From: an uncultured Paracoccaceae bacterium | GTDB lineage: Bacteria > Pseudomonadota > Alphaproteobacteria > Rhodobacterales > Rhodobacteraceae | DNA: 5,764 nucleotides | Assembly: GCA_938038825.1 (NCBI GenBank) | Contig: CALHST010000420.1 | Coordinates: 1 to 5,764 of the forward strand | Direction of reading: 5' to 3' | Part shown: one piece after another, positions 1 to 5,717 of the stretch | How positions within the stretch are numbered: the first letter of the stretch is position 1 | How the letters are laid out: every line of letters begins with the position of its first letter | Notes under the pieces: model-generated | Told to the model about the DNA's origin: nothing | Databases searched by the model: none | What the model saw: only the letters and a program-made list of their open reading frames with translations | Position numbers and translations under genes: made by a program

Positions 1-1001
1 TCGTGCCACCGGACAAGACAGTACCCCATGTGTGAATACAAAACCGGCGAACCAGTGGCTGGCCCCATGACGTGGTAGTCCATGCGGCGCCCGTCGGGCA
101 TGATGAGCGTTTGGTAGGGCTTCCAGACTTCATCACGCCACCATGTTTTCGACACCAGCGAAGGCGTTGGATCGGAGGCTGTGGACGGCAGCCGTTGTCC
201 CGGTGAAACGTCCCGCAAGGTCATGACCAACCGAATGATTTCGGATTGGGTGCGTGCATTCATTTTGGACAAGACGGTCTTGATCTGCCCTCGGACAGTG
301 CCTTCGCTGGTCCCGCGATCAGCTGAAATTTCTTTTGCGGACCGTCCCTCGACCAAGGCCCGCACAATCCCCTGCTCGGCAGAGGTCAGGGCAAAAACCT
401 CTTCCAGGGTTTCACCTAGGTATGTGTTCCAATGGTATTTGGTCGTCACCACCAAAGCGAGATTGCCCTGTTCGCTATTGCGTTCGGGCAATTGCCGGAT
501 CTGAAAAACAATAGGGGATGGGCTGTCTTCGGTTCCGACTTTCAGAAGGGATTGGGTCGGCTTCGGGCTGGCCAGCGTTTTGTTCAATGCGTCGAGTAAA
601 GGTTGATAGGTATCGACCGGGACATTGACTTCGGCCAACGAAGCACCTTCGGTCAGCCCAAAGGAGTCCCTTGATCCGTCGTTGGCCGCAACAATTTGGT
701 GGGACCTGTCGACGACAAACGCAGCAAGGCTCTCAAACGGTGCCAAGGCGCCCGTCAATTCTGAGAGTTTGTCGTTCTCTTTGTCGCGTCTTAGGAAGGT
801 GTCAGCCCGGCTGATATGGTCGTGGAAAACAGTATCGAATTCGTCAAAACCTTCGAGCACCTGACGGGTCAATTCGCGGTCTAGTCCCGCATCGGTCCAT
901 GTTTCTATGAAATTCTCCAGCGATCGCGGGTCGAGGGCAATATCGTAAAGGGTATCGACGATGGCGGTCGACGAAAGCTCATCTTTGTGGTCGCTCGACA
1001 C
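1..1001 (-). CDS. LuxR-type HTH regulator fused to an alpha/beta hydrolase (3' end off window)
   Basis: Reading leftward from a GTG at 1001-999, the frame is open for 333 codons to the window edge. Residues about 87-125 look like a PAS sensor segment (AAFVVDRSHQIVAAND, then SFGL). Residues about 203-262 are a LuxR/GerE helix-turn-helix: it begins FALTSAEQGIVRALVEGRS, followed by AKEIS, the recognition helix around TSEGTVRGQIKTVLSKM, and a closing TQSEIIRLV. From about residue 296 the sequence changes to what looks like the first strands of an alpha/beta hydrolase (MPDGRRMDYHVMG, then SPVLYSHMGY). The catalytic serine lies beyond the window. Family knowledge: such regulator-hydrolase fusions occur in Rhodobacterales, and the HTH is expected to bind DNA. 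What the hydrolase domain acts on is unknown; a ligand-sensing or signal-degrading role is inference. It lies downstream of the exporter operon on the same strand but beyond that operon's terminator, so it probably has its own promoter. The HTH call is firm and the hydrolase call good but based on about 40 residues. Confidence 0.88.
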   Translation of the reverse strand, partial: MSSDHKDELSSTAIVDTLYDIALDPRSLENFIETWTDAGLDRELTRQVLEGFDEFDTVFHDHISRADTFLRRDKENDKLSELTGALAPFESLAAFVVDRSHQIVAANDGSRDSFGLTEGASLAEVNVPVDTYQPLLDALNKTLASPKPTQSLLKVGTEDSPSPIVFQIRQLPERNSEQGNLALVVTTKYHWNTYLGETLEEVFALTSAEQGIVRALVEGRSAKEISADRGTSEGTVRGQIKTVLSKMNARTQSEIIRLVMTLRDVSPGQRLPSTASDPTPSLVSKTWWRDEVWKPYQTLIMPDGRRMDYHVMGPATGSPVLYSHMGYCLVRWH

Positions 1002-1007
1002 GTGGTG

Positions 1008-1012
1008 CCTCC
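1008..1012 (-). promoter_or_regulatory. Ribosome binding site GGAGG fixing the GTG start
   Basis: On the minus strand GGAGG lies six bases before the GTG at 1001-999. The only methionine in the visible protein is around residue 247, inside the HTH, so this Shine-Dalgarno sequence decides the start. No convincing -35/-10 pair could be picked in the 60 bases between the upstream T-run and this site. Confidence 0.8.
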
Positions 1013-1060
1013 AATTTGACGTAGTCGCACTATGCACGAAAATACTTGGTCGTTTTCATC

Positions 1061-1155
1061 AAAAAAAGATATGCCCGTCTCGGTTGATGTCACATCAGAT
1101 CGAAACGGGCATATCCAGTTTCCGCCGCGGCTTAGAAAGAGAAACGCCGCTGCGG
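1061..1155 (-). terminator. Tandem-hairpin intrinsic terminator of the exporter operon
   Basis: Reading leftward after the exporter stop codon there are two stem-loops and then a T-run. The first has arms at 1147-1155 and 1122-1130 (nine pairs with one central mismatch, 16-base loop). The second has perfect 11-bp arms, GATATGCCCGT at 1068-1078 and ACGGGCATATC at 1105-1115. It continues inward through a C/A mismatch, TCG/CGA pairs, a G-U wobble and a one-base bulge to a TGATG/CATCA stem (1085-1089 and 1093-1097) closed by a three-base loop. Minus-strand T7 follows immediately (A7 at 1061-1067 on the plus strand). This is the classic layout of a rho-independent terminator pointing left. No T-run follows on the plus strand, so it should act in one direction. 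Confidence 0.85.
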
Positions 1156-1166
1156 TATGCAATTTC

Positions 1167-1778
1167 TTATGAAATGGCCATTCCACCCCCGAGAATGACG
1201 AGAATGGCGGCTAAAGAACGATTCATGATCTGCACCGCGCGTGGCGAGTGGACAAGGCGGCGAAGCTGAGCGGCGAGGCCGATCATGAGTGCCGCAGCAG
1301 TCGCTTCGGCCAAGAATGTGACACCAGTGACAAGCAATAAGTCGGGCATGACGATGGTCGTCATGTCAATTATCTCTGGCAACAACAAAGGAAAGAGGAT
1401 CAGCATGTATGGTGACGAGACACATGTCAAAAACCCTGTGACCATTGCCAGAACGGCTCCGGTTCTGCTTGGGGTTTGTTCGCGGCTTAAATCCAAGCCG
1501 TTGCGCCACATACCGTAGGCAACCCAAAGGATGTATAGGATCATGAGAAACTTGCTGTAGTTCAACACTTCGGGCAAATCTGCCAACCAGACACTCATTC
1601 CAAAACAAACAGCTGACAAAATCGTCAGGCTTCCAAGCGCTGTGCCAAATGCAAAACCAACAGCGCCTGACAGGTCGTTGCTTGCAGCACGTGTCATCAA
1701 TAAAATCATGAGAGGGCCTGGCGCGATCGCGATTGCCACAAGTGCTGTGTAGTAAGAGAAAATATCGACCAAAGACAT
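1167..1778 (-). CDS. LysE/RhtB-family amino-acid or metabolite exporter
   Basis: This is a 203-residue inner-membrane protein of the LysE/RhtB superfamily, which exports amino acids and related small metabolites using the proton gradient; the substrate cannot be read from sequence. The family signature is at the N-terminus: APGPLMILLMTRAAS (residues 19-33, with the conserved PGP), then a glycine-rich helix GFAFGTALGS (41-50). Hydrophobic segments follow at about 72-92, 108-130, 145-170 and 187-202. The usual central NP motif appears as SSPYMLILF (121-129), with Ser in place of Asn. Length is normal for the family. The frame is open upstream to 1880, but the ATG at 1778 is chosen because GGAGAGG (1792-1786) sits seven bases before it and the protein then starts at the family's usual point. 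The ATG overlaps the stop of the upstream gene as TGATG, suggesting translational coupling. The terminator at 1061-1155 closes the operon. Confidence 0.9.
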   Translation of the reverse strand: MSLVDIFSYYTALVAIAIAPGPLMILLMTRAASNDLSGAVGFAFGTALGSLTILSAVCFGMSVWLADLPEVLNYSKFLMILYILWVAYGMWRNGLDLSREQTPSRTGAVLAMVTGFLTCVSSPYMLILFPLLLPEIIDMTTIVMPDLLLVTGVTFLAEATAAALMIGLAAQLRRLVHSPRAVQIMNRSLAAILVILGGGMAIS

Positions 1779-2098
1779 CAGTTCGCCTCTCCATGCTGAA
1801 TTGAAACGGAAGATGCGGTGGAAGGGCGCAACGACTTGACGGCGCGGAGCGTCAGTCCAATCAAGCCTATCGTGATCCAACTTGCTTGGATCAATGCGGA
1901 CGACAAGTTGAACTCTGCCATCAGGCTGACGGCAACTAAAGCCGCGGCAAGAACGTTCAACAGTGAGTAGGCCGCGCTATTCCCGTTAAGCAGCGAAAAT
2001 TGCACTGCACTGAAGGCGAAAATATAGACAAAAAATCCGCAAACCCCGGCAAGCTCAAGCGGCCCAAGGTTCGCCAAGTATTCAAAATGACTGTTCAT
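1778..2098 (-). CDS. Small three-helix membrane protein, CBU_0592-like
   Basis: This 106-residue integral membrane protein has three likely transmembrane helices at about 15-36, 43-62 and 66-86 and a short polar C-terminal tail. Its pattern matches the CBU_0592-like family as I remember it: a first helix rich in G, F and Y, a helix start around YSLLNVLAAALVAVSL, then F-N before a third helix containing an aromatic W (QASWITIGLIGL). The biochemical role of that family is not established. The ATG at 2098-2096 is preceded by GAGG (2109-2106) with seven bases of spacing. It is the first gene of a two-gene operon, and its TGA overlaps the start of the LysE/RhtB exporter. Inference: it may assist or be co-regulated with the exporter. 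The gene is confident; the family assignment is moderate. Confidence 0.82.
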   Translation of the reverse strand: MNSHFEYLANLGPLELAGVCGFFVYIFAFSAVQFSLLNGNSAAYSLLNVLAAALVAVSLMAEFNLSSALIQASWITIGLIGLTLRAVKSLRPSTASSVSIQHGEAN

Positions 2099-2140
2099 GA
2101 TGGTTCCTCTGATGTGACAATCAAAGGTCTAAGAAACCGC

Positions 2141-2187
2141 CCAAAAACCGGCATCTCCCAAATGGGAGACGGGCAGTCCTTTTTTGG
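2141..2187. repeat. Fold-back inverted repeat with nested 7-2-7 dyad
   Basis: The core TCTCCCA (2154-2160), AA, TGGGAGA (2163-2169) is a perfect 7-bp dyad. It is enclosed by CCAAAAA (2141-2147) and TTTTTTGG (2180-2187), which also pair across imperfect internal loops. It could be an operator for a dimeric regulator, or an RNA hairpin flanked by T-runs on both strands. As a terminator it would be oddly placed, because no gene on either strand reads into it. Its function is unassigned. Confidence 0.6.
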
Positions 2188-2220
2188 TGCAGGGTCAAAG
2201 AAACCTGGCCCTTTGGTGCG

Positions 2221-2230
2221 CAAACGTTTG
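2221..2230. promoter_or_regulatory. CAAACGTTTG palindrome, LacI/PurR-like operator candidate
   Basis: This perfect 10-bp palindrome has a central CG, and its left flank reads GCG, resembling the left half of an E. coli PurR/LacI-family box (ACGCAAACGTTTGCGT type). It ends six bases before the first ATG of the patatin gene. A site here would block transcription or initiation of that gene. No regulator of this family is encoded in the window, so the assignment rests on the motif alone. Confidence 0.4.
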
Positions 2231-2236
2231 TAATCA

Positions 2237-3628
2237 ATGTTAAATGGGTCGATGGTTGGCGCGATTACGGCGTCCCGCATGGGATATCGCCGTCGCAAAC
2301 CAGTGGGGGTTAGACATTTGGTTTACATCGGGATGTTGCTGGCTGCGGTGCTGCTTCTTGCAGTTGGCTTTGCAATCTACGGACTTCTGGCGCCGCTGCA
2401 GGTGCATTTCAAGGCCATGTCCAGGGAGGTTCCGGGCGGAAACGACGCACCGGAGCTTGCTGAGCGGACATTTGTGGGACTGGCGCTTTCGGGTGGCGGT
2501 GCAAGGGCCGCTGTTTTTGCCGCGGCGGGGATGCACGAACTGGCCAAGATGGGACTTCTTCAGAACGTCACCCATGTCTCTAGCGTCAGCGGGGGCGGCT
2601 TTCCCGCGTCTTATTGGGCTATCAACGAGATGCCAGCTGAGCCCGGCGATGCTCTCGACCGCTATTTCGCAGCTATGCTGGAGACCGTGGCAAAGGACTA
2701 TTTCAATTCGATCCACATGAACCAGCTGAGGCATCCTTCGCGCTTGATGAGCCCTTCACGCCGCCTGACGTCTTTGCAAGAAGGGCTGCAACAAGAGGGT
2801 TTTTTAAACCGGGGTTCGGACACGACAATAGCAGATCTTCCTCAATCCCGTTCATTCTACTTCAATGCCGTGAGTTATGATGCCGGGCGGCGTTTCGTCA
2901 TCAGCAACGCGCGCTTGCCCCACCCGGACGATACTCTGGCAAGCAGACTACCGGGCGCCATCCGCGCATTATCTTTCTCAGACAAACATAAAAGCATTCC
3001 GGCTCCCTCGGACTTTCCAATTTCTTTGGCGGTGGCGACGTCCGCAGCCTTTCCACCCTATCTTGGCCCCTTGACGATAGAGATTGACAGGCCCGGGTCG
3101 GCTGAAAGCGAATTCTGGCACCTTGGCGACGGAGGTATTCTGGAAAACCCTGGCGTTGAAACTCTGCGAGAGGCATTCTATGCGACTGACAAGGTGGAGG
3201 GCCGAATATACTCTTTTGATGCCGGCCAAAGACTGCAACCCAGCTTCGCAAAGTCCGATATCAGCATTTTCAGTCGCGACTTGGTACAGTTTGTTGATGT
3301 AATATTGGAGTACGCTACCGGGCATCGCGCCACGCTTTACGAGGCTTTGGACGAAAAACATGACATCGCGCTAAGGACATTCACCTTCAATTACCTGGAT
3401 GTTGAAGAACTGCTCGCGAAGGGCGCGCTTGAACAAAACGATCAGAGACTATGGAATTCTTGGGATGCTTGGCCGACGATTGGCGCTGCGACTCGTGCAC
3501 AAGCAAAAACACCGGCCAGTCGCCTGCGTCAGGTTCCGACGGGGTTCAGTATCTCAGCGGACGACCGGATCCTCATCGAAGCCGCCGCGAGGACTTTGGT
3601 GCGTCACAGCGCTGGCAGTTTCGTGTGA
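2237..3628 (+). CDS. Membrane-anchored patatin-like phospholipase
   Basis: This is a patatin-family serine hydrolase, expected to cleave acyl esters of lipids with a Ser-Asp dyad. Numbering from the ATG at 2237 (463 residues), RRRK (18-21) precedes one hydrophobic segment at about 28-52, a signal anchor that would hold the enzyme at the inner membrane with the catalytic domain outside the cytoplasm. The patatin domain begins near residue 79. The oxyanion loop is SGGGARA (85-91). The nucleophile is Ser118 in SSVSGGG, where the usual first Gly of G-X-S-X-G is Ser. ATSAAFPPYLGPL (267-279) is the typical core segment, and the catalytic Asp is Asp298 in GDGG (297-300). All key residues are present. 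The start is uncertain: no Shine-Dalgarno precedes 2237, and ATG 2252, ATG 2279 or TTG 2318 would all keep the membrane segment. The gene is divergent from the exporter operon. The family is certain and the substrate unknown. Confidence 0.9.
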   Translation: MLNGSMVGAITASRMGYRRRKPVGVRHLVYIGMLLAAVLLLAVGFAIYGLLAPLQVHFKAMSREVPGGNDAPELAERTFVGLALSGGGARAAVFAAAGMHELAKMGLLQNVTHVSSVSGGGFPASYWAINEMPAEPGDALDRYFAAMLETVAKDYFNSIHMNQLRHPSRLMSPSRRLTSLQEGLQQEGFLNRGSDTTIADLPQSRSFYFNAVSYDAGRRFVISNARLPHPDDTLASRLPGAIRALSFSDKHKSIPAPSDFPISLAVATSAAFPPYLGPLTIEIDRPGSAESEFWHLGDGGILENPGVETLREAFYATDKVEGRIYSFDAGQRLQPSFAKSDISIFSRDLVQFVDVILEYATGHRATLYEALDEKHDIALRTFTFNYLDVEELLAKGALEQNDQRLWNSWDAWPTIGAATRAQAKTPASRLRQVPTGFSISADDRILIEAAARTLVRHSAGSFV

Positions 3629-3659
3629 TCGAGCGGGTGAATTGCTTGTCAATCCAACT

Positions 3660-3681
3660 GATGCGGAAATTGGACCGCATC
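3660..3681 (+). terminator. Hairpin after the patatin gene, possible weak terminator
   Basis: GATGCGG (3660-3666) and CCGCATC (3675-3681) form a perfect 7-bp, GC-rich stem with an eight-base loop, 32 bases after the patatin stop. The following bases (GTCAATTTAAC) have only a short T stretch, so intrinsic termination would be weak. It could also be an mRNA 3'-end stabiliser. Confidence 0.4.
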
Positions 3682-3735
3682 GTCAATTTAACATAGCTGT
3701 GGATGTCCGCTGGTTCTGCTGATCCATGCCAATCT

Positions 3736-3888
3736 AGGTACCGACAGCCTAACATGATCGTCTCCGAGAATAGAACGGAAACGACGTCCCATGAGGTGCC
3801 GAGGTATTGCCAAGATACCGGTGTCGGTTGGGATTACATCGCTCTTGGAAAAGCCGCTTGTACCTTTTGGTCGGTCCATCGGGGGTAA
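3736..3888 (+). pseudogene. Remnant of an IS3-family transposase (OrfB, DDE region)
   Basis: Translated rightward, 3736-3852 reads RYRQPNMIVSENRTETTSH followed by EVPRYCQDTGVGWDYIALGK. This follows the conserved IS3-family OrfB stretch that normally reads like PNMIVSDNGTEFTSH, then a W-H-Y-I-A-P-G-K segment leading to the N-F-E-S-F-N motif. The catalytic Asp of DNGTE is Glu, Gly is Arg, and APGK is ALGK. Homology stops after GK, before the catalytic-Glu segment; the frame continues for 11 unrelated codons to a TAA at 3886-3888. Upstream, the same frame has a stop at 3694-3696. A short LDRIV segment near 3673-3687 may be a further trace but is too short to trust. There is no start codon context, no terminal repeats and no partner OrfA, so this is a dead fragment of an old insertion between the patatin and Hint genes. 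Confidence 0.72.
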
Positions 3889-4158
3889 GGCGCAGCTTTT
3901 GGATGGGGTAGGCTGTGCCGCGATGCCTCTGCTGTTCGAATTGGGTTTGATCTTGCAGGTGGCAGCTGCGTAGTTCGCATAGGGACTTGATCCAAGACAC
4001 CGCGGCAACCACTGCGCCCCGTCGAGTAGGGAATCCAAAAACGGGAAAGAAAAGAGTATGTTCGGGGTCACTTAGGATACAGGGTTCAAAGTCATTCAGC
4101 TCGATTTTCTTATCTGTTTTGTCTGATATGTGCACGCAGAACTGCTTTGGTTATTCCA
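3889..4158. other. Non-coding stretch between IS3 remnant and Hint gene
   Basis: These 270 bases follow the transposase fragment. Open frames exist on both strands across 3688-4135, but none has a ribosome binding site or a recognisable protein, and the minus-strand ones run antisense through the transposase remnant. The segment is probably further insertion or rearrangement debris plus the 3' flank of the Hint gene. No terminator with a T-run was found after the Hint stop; a small GCAG-AA-CTGC hairpin (4136-4145) lacks one. Confidence 0.45.
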
Positions 4159-5256
4159 TTATGCTGCGCGAGTGCGTTGAGTGACGCGTTCTGCGCTGCT
4201 GTTTTTAACAGGGCCCACCAGTGGTTTGGAATTTAAGGCGCTGCGACGTACGTAGTTCTTGATCTGCGCACCTTTCAGAATCGGAAATACCGGCTCGCCC
4301 ATACGCTCTGTATCCAATGCATGCCTTAAGCCAGATATTTTCATCCGCGATATTGCCGGTAGTGCCTTCAGCGACATTGGCGCGATCAAAAGACTTTCAA
4401 CCCATACCCCATTTGCACGGATGACTTGATGTCGCGAAAATAGCATGTGCCAATAGGTGACAGTGTCTTGAGTTTCTTCGCGTTTTATTCCTGGCAAATC
4501 GACAAGATTTTTCGCCGCTGTCAATGCGTTGTCACTTCCGACCATGCGGCGTGCAATTGGGGACGACATGAGGATTCTATGCTGCGGGGAAACGCGGAGA
4601 GTTCGGACCGGTAGCCCATTACCCAGAGATCCGTGTTCAAACGTAATGGCGGCTGTTTTCTCTGTTGGTCGACAGGTTTGAGACCCCAGCATCAACAAAC
4701 TCTGATATCCGTCTGTAAGGGTCTCGACCATATCGCCTGGTTTAATTGCCTCGACAGGTTTTTGTCCGTCAGACGTTTGGATCAGTGTTCCCGACGTCAA
4801 GCAGACGATATCAAAGGTAAAGGACTTATCGCTGGCCGATGCTCCGCCATAATCCGATTTGACGACCGAAACCAACTCGATTGCTTGAACACTTTCCCCT
4901 TCGAGGATGTCACCTAGGACAAAGACATCGCCATTGACGAATTGATAAGTAATGGCAGTCGCATTGTAGGTTGTCCCATCGCCCCGCGTGACGATGACAG
5001 AATATTCAAGGGACGAGTCGAGCGTCGAGAACGTTGACCCGGACCCAGCGTCGTAGGTTATAGCCTCGGATGGGCCGATTTCATTATCGTATAAAATTCC
5101 ATCATCATTTACGTCATTTACGGTCAAACTGACTTTGGGAATATCTGTGTAACTTCCAAGAAGGTTTGCCGCATTCTCTGCATCTTGGTCGCCTTCATTA
5201 ATGTCGACATCCATGAAGTTTCCCAAAAATATGGTGTCGAAATTGTATTGTGGCAT
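4159..5256 (-). CDS. Hint-domain (Hedgehog/intein, Hint_2-type) protein
   Basis: This 365-residue protein carries a Hint domain of the kind common in Roseobacter-group genomes. Residues 1-150 form an acidic, beta-rich N-terminal region (GNFMDVDINEGDQDAENA at 12-29, NDVNDDG at 47-53, VNGDVFVLGD at 107-116). The Hint domain starts at Cys152 (VCLTSGTLI), the position of the nucleophile in self-processing Hint domains. It continues with PVEAIKPGDMVETL (167-180), SLGNGLPVRTLRVSPQHRIL (210-229), AAKNLVD (247-253) and YWHMLFSRHQVIRANGVWVE (268-287), all hallmarks of the family. The last 70 residues are basic and low in recognisable motifs. There is no N-terminal signal peptide. Family knowledge: Hint domains can cleave or splice themselves, but for this bacterial group activity and role are largely untested; secretion or surface display is inference. 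The ATG at 5256 follows GAGG (5265-5262) with five bases of spacing. It stands alone, next to an IS remnant. Confidence 0.9.
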   Translation of the reverse strand: MPQYNFDTIFLGNFMDVDINEGDQDAENAANLLGSYTDIPKVSLTVNDVNDDGILYDNEIGPSEAITYDAGSGSTFSTLDSSLEYSVIVTRGDGTTYNATAITYQFVNGDVFVLGDILEGESVQAIELVSVVKSDYGGASASDKSFTFDIVCLTSGTLIQTSDGQKPVEAIKPGDMVETLTDGYQSLLMLGSQTCRPTEKTAAITFEHGSLGNGLPVRTLRVSPQHRILMSSPIARRMVGSDNALTAAKNLVDLPGIKREETQDTVTYWHMLFSRHQVIRANGVWVESLLIAPMSLKALPAISRMKISGLRHALDTERMGEPVFPILKGAQIKNYVRRSALNSKPLVGPVKNSSAERVTQRTRAA

Positions 5257-5717
5257 GCGGTCCTCAAAGAAGTCATCGTCAAGGCCTGCTTATAATGCGG
5301 GCACTTTAATTTTCGGTTAGGTAGCGGCCAATCAGTTGTGGTCGCAGCCTTGATGCGTCGACACGCTTCTGTTTGTCGCGGAAGACCTTTTTTTGTGCGA
5401 GTATGTGGTCGGATCATTCGGCGCTCTATTTTGCTTTCAGTTCACATGCCTTCGAAGACAATCGCGGTGTTGTGGCTGGAATTTGGCGAGGCTTTACGCG
5501 TCAGTTCCTGCGTCATTGGTGCTGTGTATTTTTGGGTATGAGCATCAGGAATTGAGAGAAAAACGCGGTTTTCGCTTAAAATTTGCCTACATTTTGGCAC
5601 GAAGTTGCCGGGTTGGAGTGATAGCGAGAGCAAGAGGAGACATTGGATTAGGTCAAACAGGCAAACATACTTGGCTGAAAACCTGTGTCATCGTAACAAG
5701 AATAATGAGGCTTGGGC
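5257..5717. other. Intergenic region, no recognised gene
   Basis: These 461 bases separate the leftward Hint gene from a probable rightward gene. The open frames of 60-67 codons here (5338-5541 and 5373-5555 plus, 5442-5633 minus) use only GTG or TTG starts, lack ribosome binding sites and resemble nothing I know. The Hint gene promoter should lie in 5266-5340; a minus-strand TTGGCC with a TAAAGT 17 bases on is the best but weak candidate. A plus-strand TTGAGA (5552-5557) with TTAAAA 18 bases on (5576-5581) could serve the gene at 5718. Neither is certain. Confidence 0.45.

Larger units (their letters stand above)
2099..2236. other. Divergent intergenic region between exporter operon and patatin gene
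   Basis: These 138 bases must hold the promoters of both divergent units. No clean -35/-10 pair was identified on either strand. They contain a fold-back inverted repeat (2141-2187), a 10-bp palindrome (2221-2230), and a direct repeat of TTTGGTGC at 2183-2190 and 2212-2219. The dyads are plausible regulator sites that could influence both sides. Confidence 0.6.

Noticed and set aside
1029..1040. GCAC-TAT-GCAC direct repeat upstream of the regulator-hydrolase start
   Set aside because: Only two four-base copies, with weak dyad symmetry; too short to call a regulator site.
905..1186. Open frame of 93 codons on the minus strand across the terminator
   Set aside because: It runs through both terminator hairpins and overlaps the ends of two well-supported genes in other frames; no known protein pattern.
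1167..1880. Longer version of the LysE/RhtB protein starting at 1880
   Set aside because: The extra 34 residues are polar, overlap the upstream gene in another frame and precede the family's usual start; the ATG at 1778 has the better ribosome binding site.
3749..4135. Minus-strand frames of 127-128 codons in the gap between patatin and Hint genes
   Set aside because: They are antisense to the IS3 remnant, lack ribosome binding sites and have unusual composition (many Pro, Arg, Ser) with no recognisable motif.
5291..5296. Perfect TATAAT on the plus strand
   Set aside because: No -35-like hexamer lies 16-18 bases upstream, and transcription would run right into a 400-base stretch without a convincing gene.
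5373..5555. Plus-strand frame of 60 codons beginning at TTG 5373
   Set aside because: No ATG, no ribosome binding site, and the peptide resembles nothing known; left as unassigned.
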